Part shown: piece after piece, positions 26,828 to 37,325 of the stretch | Layout of the letters: every line of letters starts with the position of its first letter | Position numbering within the stretch: position 1 is the first letter of the stretch | NCBI GenBank assembly: GCA_900095835.1 | Contig: LT608321.1 | Location: 352,373-416,372, forward strand | Length of the DNA stretch: 64,000 nucleotides | Origin: Ihuprevotella massiliensis | Lineage (GTDB): Bacteria > Bacteroidota > Bacteroidia > Bacteroidales > Bacteroidaceae | Direction of reading: 5' to 3' | Position numbers and translations under genes: made by a program | Notes under the pieces: model-generated | What the model was told of the DNA's origin: nothing | The model's input: only the letters and a program-made list of their open reading frames with translations | The model's database searches: none

Positions 26828-27091
26828 ATGGCACAGTCTAACGAACTTCAAGCTGTTGTGATTTCTCCAGAACGTACGCTCTATCATGCAAACGTTGAAG
26901 CACTGATTGTGCCTGGTGAAAAGGGACAATTTGAAATACTTCGCAACCACGCTCCTCTGATTTCTTCTCTTACCGCAGGTACAATAATATGCCGTGGAAA
27001 CGAGCCTTTTGAAATTCACATTATTAGTGGATTTGTAGAGGTTAAAGATAATGAGGTTACTCTGTGCGTAGAAGTAGACAATAGTCTATGA
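26828..27091 (+). CDS. atpC: F1 ATP synthase epsilon subunit, short form
   Basis: 87 residues. Only the N-terminal beta-sandwich is present (VISPERTLYHANVEALIVPG, GQFEILRNHAPLISSLTAGT). The C-terminal two-helix domain that inhibits ATP hydrolysis in E. coli (full length about 139) is absent. It lies five bases after atpD and overlaps the next gene by four bases (ATGA). Confidence 0.95.
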   Translation: MAQSNELQAVVISPERTLYHANVEALIVPGEKGQFEILRNHAPLISSLTAGTIICRGNEPFEIHIISGFVEVKDNEVTLCVEVDNSL

Positions 27092-27484
27092 TTAGAATTC
27101 TTCGTTTCGGATGTTTATTAGCATTGGCGCAGGTTATCTTCGGGGTCATTCTATTTTTTATTGAGCTTTGGACAATGAATGTCTCAAACTTTGAGATTGC
27201 CCGTTCAATAATTCTGGCTTCTGTAGTATATTTTGCCTTCACATTGCTGGAGGTGTCCATAGCAAACGCGCTGAAAAACAGGGATTCCTCCTATTTCATT
27301 GGAGTTAATCTAGTTTTTTCCCTACTGCGCATGATACTAACGATTGTGATTCTTTTTATATGCAAGCGGAATGATAGCTTTAACTTCGTGCTAATCTTCA
27401 TCAACTTTGCAGCGTTTTATATACTGACTTTAGTTTTTTCTGCTTGGCATCGTACAAAATTGAGTACACAAATAGATTCGACTC

Positions 27485-27501
<17 letters not shown>
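27088..27501 (+). CDS. AtpI-like four-helix membrane protein in the atp operon
   Basis: 137 residues with four predicted membrane segments (about 5-28, 38-60, 70-93, 98-122). It is in the position of a Bacteroidota atpI/atpZ-type gene: it overlaps atpC by four bases and atpB by 17, so it must be translated with the operon. In other bacteria AtpI assists assembly of the c-ring or ion uptake. Sequence similarity to proteobacterial AtpI is not visible to me; the call rests on topology and place. Confidence 0.7.
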
Positions 27502-28935
<1,434 letters not shown>

Positions 28936-28969
28936 ATAGAATTCTCATTTCATCCAAAGACAAATAAGT

Positions 28970-29482
28970 ATGGAGTCATTGAACTTACCCTCCATCCTCA
29001 CCCCTGATTTTGGACTTCTCTTTTGGATGTTGGTAGCTTTCGTGGCTCTCTTTCTCCTCCTCGCTAAGTTTGGATTTCCTGCTATCACAAATGCTGTAGA
29101 AGCACGCAAGAACTTTATCGACGAAAGTCTGCAGAATGCTAGAGCAGCAAACGAAAAACTAGCTGGAATCCAAGCAGAAAGTGAGAAAGTGCTGCGAGAA
29201 GCACGAGAGAAGCAAGCTGAAATTCTAAAAGAAGCAGCTGAAACTCGCAATGCCATTGTCGCGGAAGCAAAGTCACAGGCTGCAGAAGAAGGAGCAAAAC
29301 TCCTTGCAGAAGCCAAAAAACAGATTCAGGTTGAGAAAGCCAATGCTCTGCTCGACATTCGTGCCCAAGTAGCAGACCTCTCCATGCAAGTGGCGGAGAA
29401 ACTCGTGGGTCGCGAACTTGAAAAGAGCGAGGCACAGACCTCCTACATCAACGACATCCTTGATGATGTAGAGCGTAAGTAA
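28970..29482 (+). CDS. atpF: Fo ATP synthase subunit b
   Basis: 170 residues: one N-terminal membrane helix (LLFWMLVAFVALFLLLAKFG), then a long alanine-, glutamate- and lysine-rich coiled coil forming the peripheral stalk (AESEKVLREAREKQAEILKE). Single b gene; no b' copy, so a homodimer is expected. Confidence 0.95.
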   Translation: MESLNLPSILTPDFGLLFWMLVAFVALFLLLAKFGFPAITNAVEARKNFIDESLQNARAANEKLAGIQAESEKVLREAREKQAEILKEAAETRNAIVAEAKSQAAEEGAKLLAEAKKQIQVEKANALLDIRAQVADLSMQVAEKLVGRELEKSEAQTSYINDILDDVERK

Positions 29483-29525
29483 ATAGAGTGACCAGTTAAA
29501 ACACTCACAACCTAGTATTAAAACG

Positions 29526-30089
29526 ATGAATACAGGAATCGTTGCCTCACGTTATGCTAAAGCTCTGCTTCGATTTGCAGAAGATAATAAAGAGGAAGCT
29601 TGGGTATATCAAGAAATGCTTCAGTTACATAGGAGCTTTCAACAGGTAAACACCTTGACAGCTACCCTTCTTAATCCAGTCTTCAGTAATGAAAAGAAAG
29701 TAAAGTTGCTTACCGCAGCTTCACTTTCTCCAGAATGCAAAGAAGCATCAACGTCAACACGTCGATTTCTACAACTAGTTGTCGAGAAGAAGCGCACAGA
29801 AATAATGCCTTTTATCGCAACGTCTTTTGTACACCAATACGAACAGGCAAAACAAATCACCCGCGCAGAAGTAATCGTTGCTCAGCCTATAACGGAAGCA
29901 ACAGAGGAACGTCTTCGCAATATCGTTGCCAAACGTACAGCAGGAGTTGTAAATCTTGACGTTCGCATAGATCCAAGTCTCCGCGCCGGCTTCATCCTTC
30001 AATATGATGACAATCGTATGGATGCAAGTCTACGTGGAAAAATAGAACGCCTGCGACATCAACTTCGTCTGCCAAGTCGTGCCCAATAA
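29526..30089 (+). CDS. atpH: F1 ATP synthase delta subunit
   Basis: 187 residues. N-terminal helical bundle starting GIVASRYAKALLRFAEDNKE and a C-terminal domain ending with DPSLRAGFILQYDDNRMDAS, a conserved delta/OSCP feature. Connects the b stalk to F1. Forty-three bases after atpF. Confidence 0.93.
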   Translation: MNTGIVASRYAKALLRFAEDNKEEAWVYQEMLQLHRSFQQVNTLTATLLNPVFSNEKKVKLLTAASLSPECKEASTSTRRFLQLVVEKKRTEIMPFIATSFVHQYEQAKQITRAEVIVAQPITEATEERLRNIVAKRTAGVVNLDVRIDPSLRAGFILQYDDNRMDASLRGKIERLRHQLRLPSRAQ

Positions 30090-30124
30090 TGACATAGGCA
30101 TTCTATCTTAAAAACAAAAAGAAT

Positions 30125-31708
30125 ATGCCCAACAATATCCAACCAGGTGAAGTGTCTGAGGTGCTTTTGCAGCAGCTCAAAGACCTTTCCGTAGACCAGA
30201 AATTTGAAGAAGTGGGCGTTGTCCTCACCATTGGTGATGGTGTGGCACGTATCTATGGCTTGACTAAAGCTACAGAAAATGAACTTCTCGAATTTGAGAA
30301 TGGTGTAATGGCAGTTGCCATGAACTTGGAAGAAGACAATGTCGGTGCTGTACTCCTTGGTTCCTCCGAAGGTATTAAGGAAGGCCAAAGCGTTAAGCGT
30401 ACAGGTCGTGTAGCTTCCATCATGGTGAACGAAAACATGCTGGGGCGTGTCATCAATCCTCTCGGACAACCACTGGACGGAGGTGGCGACATAGAAGGCG
30501 AAAAGTACTTAATGCCACTCGACCGCAAAGCTCCTGGTGTGATTTATCGTCAACCTGTTACTGAGTCTTTGGCCACTGGTCTCAAGAGTGTAGACTCGAT
30601 GATTCCCATTGGTCGCGGACAACGTGAGTTAATCATTGGCGACCGCCAGACAGGAAAGACTGCAATTGCCATTGACACGATTATTAATCAACGTGCTAAC
30701 TTCGAAGCAGGTAACCCAGTCTACTGTATCTATGTAGCCATTGGCCAAAAGGCTTCAACAGTTGCCAATATCGTAAACATCCTCAAAGAAAGAGGCGCGC
30801 TTGAATATACAACAATAGTGTCCGCCACAGCTGCAGAAAGTGCTGCATTGCAATACTATGCACCAATGGCAGGTGCTGCTATCGGTGAATTCTTCCGTGA
30901 TCGTGGTAAACACGCTTTAGTAGTATACGATGACTTGTCTAAACAAGCCGTTGCTTATCGTGAAGTATCTTTGATTCTTCGTCGCCCTTCAGGTCGTGAA
31001 GCTTATCCTGGTGACGTCTTTTATCTCCACTCACGTCTTCTAGAACGTGCAGCAAAGATCAATAACCAACAAGAAGTAGCAGAGCAAATGAACGACCTTC
31101 CTGAGTCACTCAAAGGCTTAGTTAAAGGAGGAGGCTCACTAACTGCACTTCCCATTATTGAGACTCAGGCAGGTGACGTATCAGCATATATTCCTACCAA
31201 CGTAATTTCTATTACGGATGGACAGATTTATCTTGATACCAACTTGTTCAACCAAGGTTTCCGTCCTGCAATCGACGTCGGTATCTCTGTATCTCGTGTT
31301 GGTGGTTCTGCCCAGATTAAATCTATGAAGAAGGTGGCAGGTACTCTGAAGATTGACCAAGCACAATATCGCGAACTTGAAGCCTTCGCTAAGTTCTCTA
31401 GTGACATGGATGCGGTGACAGCTATGACAATTGACCGTGGTCGTAAGAATAATCAGCTGCTCATTCAAGCACAATACAGTCCAATGCCCGTTGCAGAGCA
31501 AGTTGCAATTCTTTATTGTGGAACCAAGGGGCTACTGTCACAAGTACCCCTTGAGCATGTCAGAGATTTCCAAGAACAATTCCTCAATGTTCTACGCGCC
31601 TCTTACAAGGATAGCGTTCTTGCTTGCTTGGCATCAGGCCAACTTACTGACGAGATTGAAACTACCTTGAAATCGGTAGCTGCTGATGTTACAGCACAAT
31701 ATGCCTAA
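30125..31708 (+). CDS. atpA: F1 ATP synthase alpha subunit
   Basis: 527 residues. Non-catalytic nucleotide-binding subunit. Walker [19 protein letters not shown]-binding region [18 protein letters not shown], and the arginine-finger region [20 protein letters not shown] / [18 protein letters not shown]. Starts 35 bases after atpH. Followed by a perfect hairpin before atpG. Confidence 0.97.
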   Translation: MPNNIQPGEVSEVLLQQLKDLSVDQKFEEVGVVLTIGDGVARIYGLTKATENELLEFENGVMAVAMNLEEDNVGAVLLGSSEGIKEGQSVKRTGRVASIMVNENMLGRVINPLGQPLDGGGDIEGEKYLMPLDRKAPGVIYRQPVTESLATGLKSVDSMIPIGRGQRELIIGDRQTGKTAIAIDTIINQRANFEAGNPVYCIYVAIGQKASTVANIVNILKERGALEYTTIVSATAAESAALQYYAPMAGAAIGEFFRDRGKHALVVYDDLSKQAVAYREVSLILRRPSGREAYPGDVFYLHSRLLERAAKINNQQEVAEQMNDLPESLKGLVKGGGSLTALPIIETQAGDVSAYIPTNVISITDGQIYLDTNLFNQGFRPAIDVGISVSRVGGSAQIKSMKKVAGTLKIDQAQYRELEAFAKFSSDMDAVTAMTIDRGRKNNQLLIQAQYSPMPVAEQVAILYCGTKGLLSQVPLEHVRDFQEQFLNVLRASYKDSVLACLASGQLTDEIETTLKSVAADVTAQYA

Positions 31709-31726
31709 ACAACGCGACCAGCACAT

Positions 31727-31757
31727 AGATTTATGGTGAGTTTCTCACCATAAATCT
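31727..31757 (+). promoter_or_regulatory. perfect 14-bp hairpin between atpA and atpG
   Basis: AGATTTATGGTGAG (31727-31740) and CTCACCATAAATCT (31744-31757) with a three-base loop. No T tract follows, and atpG continues 27 bases later, so it is more likely an RNA-processing or stability element than a terminator. Confidence 0.6.
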
Positions 31758-31784
31758 TAGCTGTGTCACAACCCTACTCTATTT

Positions 31785-32648
31785 ATGGCCTCACTAAAAG
31801 AAGTAAAAACCCGAATATCTTCTGTCAATAGCACACGAAAGATTACTAGTGCCATGAAGATGGTTGCCAGTTCCAAGTTGCACCACGCACAACAGGCCAT
31901 CGAACAAATGCGCCCTTACGAGGAAAAGCTCAGTGGCATCATGTCTACTTTCGTTTCCTCACTCGAAGGCAATATAAGTTCACCATACGCAGAAGCGAGA
32001 GAGGTACAACGAGTGGCTGTGGTTGTGTTTTCCTCTAACTCAAGTCTTTGTGGTGGATTCAACGGTAACACGCTTAAAAAGGTCAAGCAAACCCTTGATA
32101 GCTTCGAACAACAAGGGATACAAGTAACCAAAGTTTACCCTATTGGTAAAAAGATTACAGAAGGACTACGCAAAATAGGTTATACTCCTGCGTGCGATTT
32201 GTCTTCTTGCCTAGATCATCCCCAATATGTCCCTATTGCAGCCCTTTCAGCAGAAATAATGGAAGAGTATGCCAAAGGCGAAATAGATAAGGTGGTTTTG
32301 ATTTATCATCATTTCAAAAGCGCTGGAAGCCAGATCCTCACTGAAGAACAATTTCTTCCCATTGAATTTCCTCAAGATGAAGCTGAAGACCAGAATCTCA
32401 ACTTCTTAGTTGAGCCTCATCCACAGCACCTTCTTGAGAAACTCATACCACAGTCACTTCACCTCAAGCTCTACTCAGCAATGCTTGATAGCCTTGCTTC
32501 AGAGCATGCAGCCCGTGTAATAGCAATGCAAGTGGCTACAGACAACGCTGATGAGCTGCTCCGTCAACTGACTCTGCAATATAACAAGTCACGCCAACAA
32601 GCAATTACTGCAGAACTACTAGACATCGTTGGTGGTTCTTTGCAATAA
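31785..32648 (+). CDS. atpG: F1 ATP synthase gamma subunit
   Basis: 287 residues, usual length. N-terminal helix TRISSVNSTRKITSAMKMVA and C-terminal AMQVATDNADELLRQLTLQY plus NKSRQQAITAELLDIVGGS form the rotating coiled-coil shaft. Last gene of the operon; a terminator follows at 32680. Confidence 0.96.
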   Translation: MASLKEVKTRISSVNSTRKITSAMKMVASSKLHHAQQAIEQMRPYEEKLSGIMSTFVSSLEGNISSPYAEAREVQRVAVVVFSSNSSLCGGFNGNTLKKVKQTLDSFEQQGIQVTKVYPIGKKITEGLRKIGYTPACDLSSCLDHPQYVPIAALSAEIMEEYAKGEIDKVVLIYHHFKSAGSQILTEEQFLPIEFPQDEAEDQNLNFLVEPHPQHLLEKLIPQSLHLKLYSAMLDSLASEHAARVIAMQVATDNADELLRQLTLQYNKSRQQAITAELLDIVGGSLQ

Positions 32649-32958
32649 TCCGACTTCTTATTTTGGAACAAACATAGAGTGGGAGAAAGCTGTAACCACA
32701 AAACCTACAGCTTCTCCCATTTTTGTACTAATACATTCAAGCTATTCGTGTGCAATTTAGTACAAGTAGCAGACATTAGCTTGATTGTGCTTTTAGAAAA
32801 GGGATTAGATTGTAAAGAACTACAATCTTACCTACGGGAGGTTGTCGTCACACATATTGCATTATAGCGACAATGCATTTCCGACTTTAGATGCCACAGC
32901 ACTCCACCCTATTGAAGAAGCGATTTATTCAACATAAAGGAAAACGCAAACACTCAGC
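32649..32958. other. gap after the atp operon
   Basis: Holds the operon terminator (32680-32724) and two small inverted repeats (32807-32828, 32842-32873). The frame at 32679-32867 runs through the terminator and is not a gene. Confidence 0.65.
32680..32724 (+). terminator. atp operon terminator
   Basis: TGGGAGAAAGCTGTA pairs with TACAGCTTCTCCCA (32680-32694, 32706-32719; one bulged A), followed by five T. Confidence 0.85.
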
Positions 32959-33594
32959 ATGGATCAAGCTATCACTCTTTATTTCAATGGCAGTCATTCA
33001 CTCTATCTTGACGTCTTTGCTTGGAGTGCCACTCACATCCAGGTATGGATACCCTTTTTATTGGTGATAATATATGTCCTTTTCAAGGAACACGACTTCG
33101 CCCACTTCTTCTTTATTCTTGGAGCTGCTATTTTCTGTGTGGTTATCTCCGATCAAGTAGCCTCTTCTATCTTCAAACCGCTAATAGCTCGCTGGCGCCC
33201 CACCCATAATCCTCAGATTATGCACTTAACCGATGTCGTAGGGGGGTATCGCGGTGGTTACTTTGGCTTTTTCTCCTCTCACGCAGCTAACACATTCTCC
33301 ATTGCGACCTTTCTGTCTCTAGTGTTTCGCCATCGAAATGTCAGCCTTTCTCTCTTTGCATGGGCAGTTCTTAATTGCTGGACTAGAATATATCTCGGTG
33401 TTCATTACTTTGGAGACCTGCTAACTGGGGCTATTTTTGGCAGTTTGGTTGCCTATCTTGCCTTTAGAGTGTATTGTTATTACTTTAAAGATGCCACTTC
33501 TTTTCCCTATACACGCAAGCAACTAAAGCACATCCCTATGGTCTTCATACTAACCCTTTGTATTCTTGCAACTCCATGGAGACTTATCTACTAG
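32959..33594 (+). CDS. PAP2-family membrane phosphatase
   Basis: 211 residues, six membrane segments. PAP2 motifs: C1 KPLIARWRP (KX6RP), C2 SSHAANTFS, C3 TRIYLGVHYFGD, where the usual first Ser of C3 is Thr. Enzymes of this family remove phosphate from lipid phosphates such as undecaprenyl pyrophosphate, phosphatidic acid or lipid A at the periplasmic face; which one cannot be told. It follows the atp operon but is separated by a terminator. Confidence 0.88.
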   Translation: MDQAITLYFNGSHSLYLDVFAWSATHIQVWIPFLLVIIYVLFKEHDFAHFFFILGAAIFCVVISDQVASSIFKPLIARWRPTHNPQIMHLTDVVGGYRGGYFGFFSSHAANTFSIATFLSLVFRHRNVSLSLFAWAVLNCWTRIYLGVHYFGDLLTGAIFGSLVAYLAFRVYCYYFKDATSFPYTRKQLKHIPMVFILTLCILATPWRLIY

Positions 33595-33692
33595 TTTTCA
33601 GAAAGGAAATCCAAATCACAAGGATATAAGCAATCATCTTCATTGAACTCAAACATTCAACTCAACATACACAACTCAACAAACTTAACAAC

Positions 33693-33929
33693 ATGGAATA
33701 CCACGCACACGAGGTTCTTGGCATGATGCTAGGACAAACCTTCACAGAAGAGTCTCTTCTTGCTGCAATGCGCAACACTTTTGGCGATGACGCTACATAC
33801 TATAGTTGCAGTCAAAGCGACATGACTGCCGAACAACTCCTTGCATTCTTGAAGAGTAAGGGCAAGTTTGTAGAGGTTGAAGGTGGTTTCACCCTCAACA
33901 CTAGCCATGGTGGCGGTTGCGGTCATTGA
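33693..33929 (+). CDS. YecH-family metal-binding protein
   Basis: 78 residues. HAHEVLGMML at the N-terminus, FTEESLLAAMRNTFGDDATY and a C-terminal GGGCGH tail match the small YecH family, whose His/Cys ends are thought to bind a metal. Function not established. No promoter box was recognised before it; the next element is the shared terminator at 34085. Confidence 0.8.
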   Translation: MEYHAHEVLGMMLGQTFTEESLLAAMRNTFGDDATYYSCSQSDMTAEQLLAFLKSKGKFVEVEGGFTLNTSHGGGCGH

Positions 33930-34084
33930 TTTTTGACGAATCTAAGAACATTTGTAAGAAATCTGCAATAGAAATTCTAGACAAATCCTAACATGATTAA
34001 GGCACGAAAAGTAGCCAACATTGCATTTTCTTCCATTACGCTCCGTTAATCTCTGTTTATTTACAGATTTGACCATTCACACAA

Positions 34085-34129
34085 ATGAAAAAACGTCTCT
34101 GATTCTAGCAATCAGAGACGTTTTTTCAT
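34085..34129. terminator. bidirectional terminator, 20-bp perfect stem
   Basis: Arms 34085-34104 and 34110-34129 are fully complementary with loop CTAGC, core ACGTCTCTGATT, and A/T runs at both ends so that it works for either strand. It lies between YecH (plus) and smpB (minus). Confidence 0.9.
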
Positions 34130-34149
34130 GTTTCAAGCAATCTTACTCC

Positions 34150-34629
34150 TTAGAATCGTTTGATAAATCGATCAAGCTCGCGTTTATCATCACGTTCACG
34201 GATTGAAGCACGCTTATCAAATTCTTTTTTACCACGACAAAGAGCGATATCCAATTTCGCTAATCCCTTATCATTGATAAACAAGACCAGAGGTACAATG
34301 GTATACCCTGGAGACAAGGTGTCATTTCTAAGATTGTGGATTTCTTTCTTGTTAAGCAACAACTTTCGATCTCGACGTGTTGCGTGATTATTGTAAGTGC
34401 CGTAGCTATATTCCGCTACATACATATTCTTCACCCACAACTCATCATCGTGAATAAAGCAGAAAGTATCTACCAAAGAGGCTTTACCTTCACGAATACT
34501 CTTGATTTCTGTACCCGTCAATACAATGCCGGCAGTATACTTATCTATAATTTCATAGTCAAACGTAGCGCGCTTATTCTTAATTCTTATGCGTTGCAGC
34601 TTGACCTTACCACCTTTTTGTTTACTCAT
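34150..34629 (-). CDS. smpB: tmRNA-binding protein SmpB
   Basis: 159 residues. Partner of tmRNA in rescuing stalled ribosomes. [39 protein letters not shown] and the basic C-terminal tail ([19 protein letters not shown]) that enters the empty mRNA channel are all present. The start overlaps the end of the DMP19-type gene by eight bases, so the two are translationally coupled. The ssrA gene is not in this window. Confidence 0.96.
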   Translation of the reverse strand: MSKQKGGKVKLQRIRIKNKRATFDYEIIDKYTAGIVLTGTEIKSIREGKASLVDTFCFIHDDELWVKNMYVAEYSYGTYNNHATRRDRKLLLNKKEIHNLRNDTLSPGYTIVPLVLFINDKGLAKLDIALCRGKKEFDKRASIRERDDKRELDRFIKRF

Positions 34630-35131
34630 AATTATCTATCTCAATAAAATCAAGGAGATGCTCATCCAAATACTGTGCTACACGTGTGGTATACTCCTCT
34701 TCATGTTCCATGAACTCATCATCTAAATCATCGAATTCAGGGAAGCGTTCATAGAGTCCCATAAATTCTTCGTCAGAACATGTTTTTTTAATCTCCTTGC
34801 CATGTAGTTCGTAGAGTTCGCGTCCCTTGTAAATCAACTTAGACAAATCCTTCAAGCCCCACAATCGCATAGCCTTAGCAAAAGGATTCAAGAAGAAGAA
34901 GTCACCATAACCATTATGAATAAGCTGAATGAAGCCACCATCACACAGTTCATCTCTAAGCAAAATATATGCCCATAATGTTATCTGTTCACCAGACAAC
35001 TTCGTCATAGCTTCTGCTGTTAGTTCATGTCCTACCTCTTCTTGGAAAGCATTTACGACAACTTGAAGAAAGTCATCCATTCCAGCCTCGGCTGCCTGAC
35101 GAAGAGCTGCATCTTTTACTTTTATCTTCAT
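34622..35131 (-). CDS. DMP19-family protein (DUF4375)
   Basis: 169 residues, highly acidic at the C-terminal third. [20 protein letters not shown] followed by [20 protein letters not shown] matches the DUF4375/DMP19 family, a mainly helical family of unknown role; some members resemble DNA-mimic proteins. Coupled with smpB by an eight-base overlap. Promoter box at 35228-35235. Confidence 0.82.
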   Translation of the reverse strand: MKIKVKDAALRQAAEAGMDDFLQVVVNAFQEEVGHELTAEAMTKLSGEQITLWAYILLRDELCDGGFIQLIHNGYGDFFFLNPFAKAMRLWGLKDLSKLIYKGRELYELHGKEIKKTCSDEEFMGLYERFPEFDDLDDEFMEHEEEYTTRVAQYLDEHLLDFIEIDNYE

Positions 35132-35227
35132 GATTCCTTATTGACTAATTGAAGTTTCATCCTACTATAGTCCAATACTCAAAAAATAACTGGCATTATA
35201 TAACCCTAGCTTAGGACTTTTATTCTA

Positions 35228-35235
35228 CAAAGATA
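35228..35235 (-). promoter_or_regulatory. -7 box for DMP19-smpB
   Basis: The minus strand reads TATCTTTG, 97 bases before the ATG. Divergent from the pyrK box 44 bases away. Confidence 0.5.
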
Positions 35236-35278
35236 CAGAAATCCCACCATACTCACCGCCTATTAACTCAAAAAATCG

Positions 35279-35286
35279 TATCTTTG
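35279..35286 (+). promoter_or_regulatory. -7 box for pyrK-pyrD
   Basis: TATCTTTG, 31 bases before the pyrK ATG. The -33 region lacks a clear TTG. Confidence 0.55.
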
Positions 35287-35316
35287 TCAACAAGCTAACC
35301 CTTTTCTCGCTTTCTA

Positions 35317-36099
35317 ATGAAGAAATTTGTAAAAGACCTACGCGTGGAATCTATTGATTTCTTAAGAGAAGACTATATTCTACTGCGATTATTCGATCCA
35401 GACCAAGACCTACCTCCTATGCAACCCGGACAGTTTGTTCAAGTTGCGGTAGAAAATTCTCCAACAACATTCCTTCGTCGTCCAATTTCTATCAACGATG
35501 TTGATGTTGAACGTCACAGCTTCGACTTACTCATACACATGGTAGGTGATGGAACACGAGCTCTTAGTAAACTCAGCACAGGACAAAGTCTCAATTGCAT
35601 CTATCCTTTAGGAAATGGGTTTGATGTCCCTCCCATCTCAGAAGGAAAGAAAAAGTACCTTCTTGTAGGAGGTGGTGTAGGAACAGCGCCAATGTTGCTC
35701 TATGGTCGTCAGCTTCTTGAAGCCGGTCATGAGCCTGTGTTCTTGTTAGGCGGACGTTCACAACGTGATCTTCTAGAACTAGATCGTTTTGCGGCTTTTG
35801 GTCGTGTATTTACAACCACTGAGGATGCAACAATGGGAGAGAAAGGCTTTGTAACTCATCACTCCATTTGGAAGAATGAACAATTCGACTGTGTTGCAGC
35901 ATGCGGTCCCAAACCCATGATGCAGGCTGTAGCCAAAATGGCACGTCAATATGATACCCCATGCTTTGTGTCACTTGAAAACCTCATGGCCTGCGGAATA
36001 GGTGCCTGTCTCTGCTGCATTGAAAAGACAGTAAAGGGAAACATTTGCGTTTGCACGGAAGGACCGGTGTTCTCTACCAACCAACTCACTTGGGAATAA
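35317..36099 (+). CDS. pyrK: dihydroorotate dehydrogenase B, electron-transfer subunit
   Basis: 260 residues. It passes electrons from PyrD to NAD+. FAD-binding FLRRPISI, NAD region LLVGGGVGTAPMLLYGRQL, and a C-terminal [2Fe-2S] site with Cys in ACGIGACLCC and ICVC. Lies before pyrD with a 137-base gap that holds no gene; the two proteins form an alpha2beta2 complex. Confidence 0.95.
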   Translation: MKKFVKDLRVESIDFLREDYILLRLFDPDQDLPPMQPGQFVQVAVENSPTTFLRRPISINDVDVERHSFDLLIHMVGDGTRALSKLSTGQSLNCIYPLGNGFDVPPISEGKKKYLLVGGGVGTAPMLLYGRQLLEAGHEPVFLLGGRSQRDLLELDRFAAFGRVFTTTEDATMGEKGFVTHHSIWKNEQFDCVAACGPKPMMQAVAKMARQYDTPCFVSLENLMACGIGACLCCIEKTVKGNICVCTEGPVFSTNQLTWE

Positions 36100-36236
36100 G
36101 GAACACTTAAATTAGATATCGAAGCTCGATTTAACATGCTTACCACTTCTGCCTCTAAAGTTCTCTCTCCACATACGTTTATACAACAAGCCCTTTAGAA
36201 TCTTACGACCAACATCTCACTTCTAACGTCTTCTTC

Positions 36237-37142
36237 ATGGCTCATCTTAATGTAAATATAGGCAACCTTGCCCTTAAAAATCCGGTTCTTACAGCATCAG
36301 GCACCTTTGGTTACGGCCTTGAGTTTGCCGACTTCATCGACCTCAATCGACTAGGTGGTTACATTGTGAAAGGAACTACCCTGCTCCCCCGACAAGGCAA
36401 CGACTATCCTCGTATGGCAGAAACCCCTCAAGGAATGCTCAACTGCGTTGGGCTTCAAAATAAAGGCGTAGATTATTTTGCAGAACACATATATCCTCAA
36501 ATCAAAGACTACAATTCTGCAGCGATTGTCAACGTTAGTGGCTCTTCCCCAGAAGACTATGCAGAATGCGCAGCACGAGTAGCAGCTCTAGACAATATTC
36601 CTGCCATTGAGCTTAATATATCTTGCCCAAATGTCCACGATGGCGGAATGGCTTTTGGAGTCACTTGCTCTGGCGCAGCTTCAGTAGTAAAAGCCGTGCG
36701 CGCAGCTTACCCCAAAACTCTAATCGTTAAACTATCGCCTAATGTCACCGACATTGCAGAGATAGCACGTGCTGTAGAAGCAGAAGGAGCTGATTCTGTA
36801 TCTCTCATCAATACGCTTATGGGGATGAGCGTCGATATTGAACGCCGACGCAGCAACTTAAGCATAGGTACAGGTGGTCTTTCCGGTCCATGCGTTAAAC
36901 CAGTAGCGCTCCGCATGGTACATCAAGTGGCAAAGGCTGTAAAGATACCCGTAATTGGTCTTGGGGGTATCATGAATGCCACTGATGCCATAGAATTTAT
37001 GATGTGCGGTGCTACTGCTATTCAGATTGGTACTGCTAATTTCATTGATCCAGCTGTCACCATCAAAGTTATTGACGGCATCAATGCTTGGTGCGATAGC
37101 CATGGGGTGAAAGACATTCACGAAATCATTGGTGTCATTTAG
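36237..37142 (+). CDS. pyrD: dihydroorotate dehydrogenase B, catalytic subunit
   Basis: 301 residues, class 1B. FMN enzyme that oxidises dihydroorotate to orotate in pyrimidine synthesis. The class-1 catalytic cysteine is in [18 protein letters not shown]; further FMN contacts [28 protein letters not shown]. Together with pyrK this fixes the NAD-linked type. Confidence 0.96.
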   Translation: MAHLNVNIGNLALKNPVLTASGTFGYGLEFADFIDLNRLGGYIVKGTTLLPRQGNDYPRMAETPQGMLNCVGLQNKGVDYFAEHIYPQIKDYNSAAIVNVSGSSPEDYAECAARVAALDNIPAIELNISCPNVHDGGMAFGVTCSGAASVVKAVRAAYPKTLIVKLSPNVTDIAEIARAVEAEGADSVSLINTLMGMSVDIERRRSNLSIGTGGLSGPCVKPVALRMVHQVAKAVKIPVIGLGGIMNATDAIEFMMCGATAIQIGTANFIDPAVTIKVIDGINAWCDSHGVKDIHEIIGVI

Positions 37143-37212
37143 CTTTGTAAAGGAGCCTAGCGAAATATAGAAAAACTATACACTACTAACCTACCATCAA
37201 ACTTTAAATTTG

Positions 37213-37244
37213 TCCCCTGCTCAGCAAATGAGAAGGGGATTTTT
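37213..37244 (+). terminator. pyrD terminator
   Basis: TCCCCT / AGGGGA (37213-37218, 37234-37239) with an inner TCA/TGA pairing, followed by five T. Twenty-five bases later the dnaG promoter begins. Confidence 0.65.
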
Positions 37245-37268
37245 CTGGCACACATTGCCGAAAAGTTG

Positions 37269-37276
37269 TATCTTTG
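37269..37276 (+). promoter_or_regulatory. -7 box for dnaG
   Basis: TATCTTTG, 50 bases before the ATG at 37326. It lies inside the longer open frame starting at 37266 and excludes that start. Confidence 0.6.
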
Positions 37277-37325
37277 TAGTTCATTACTGTTCCCTCCCTC
37301 CAAGGATAAAGCACAAATATCCCTA

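Noticed and set aside
32679-32867. 62-residue plus-strand frame after atpG
   Set aside because: It contains the atp operon terminator hairpin.
34085-34129. 20-bp perfect inverted repeat as a mobile-element end or protein-binding site
   Set aside because: Its place between two convergent gene ends and its A/T-run flanks are fully explained by a bidirectional terminator.
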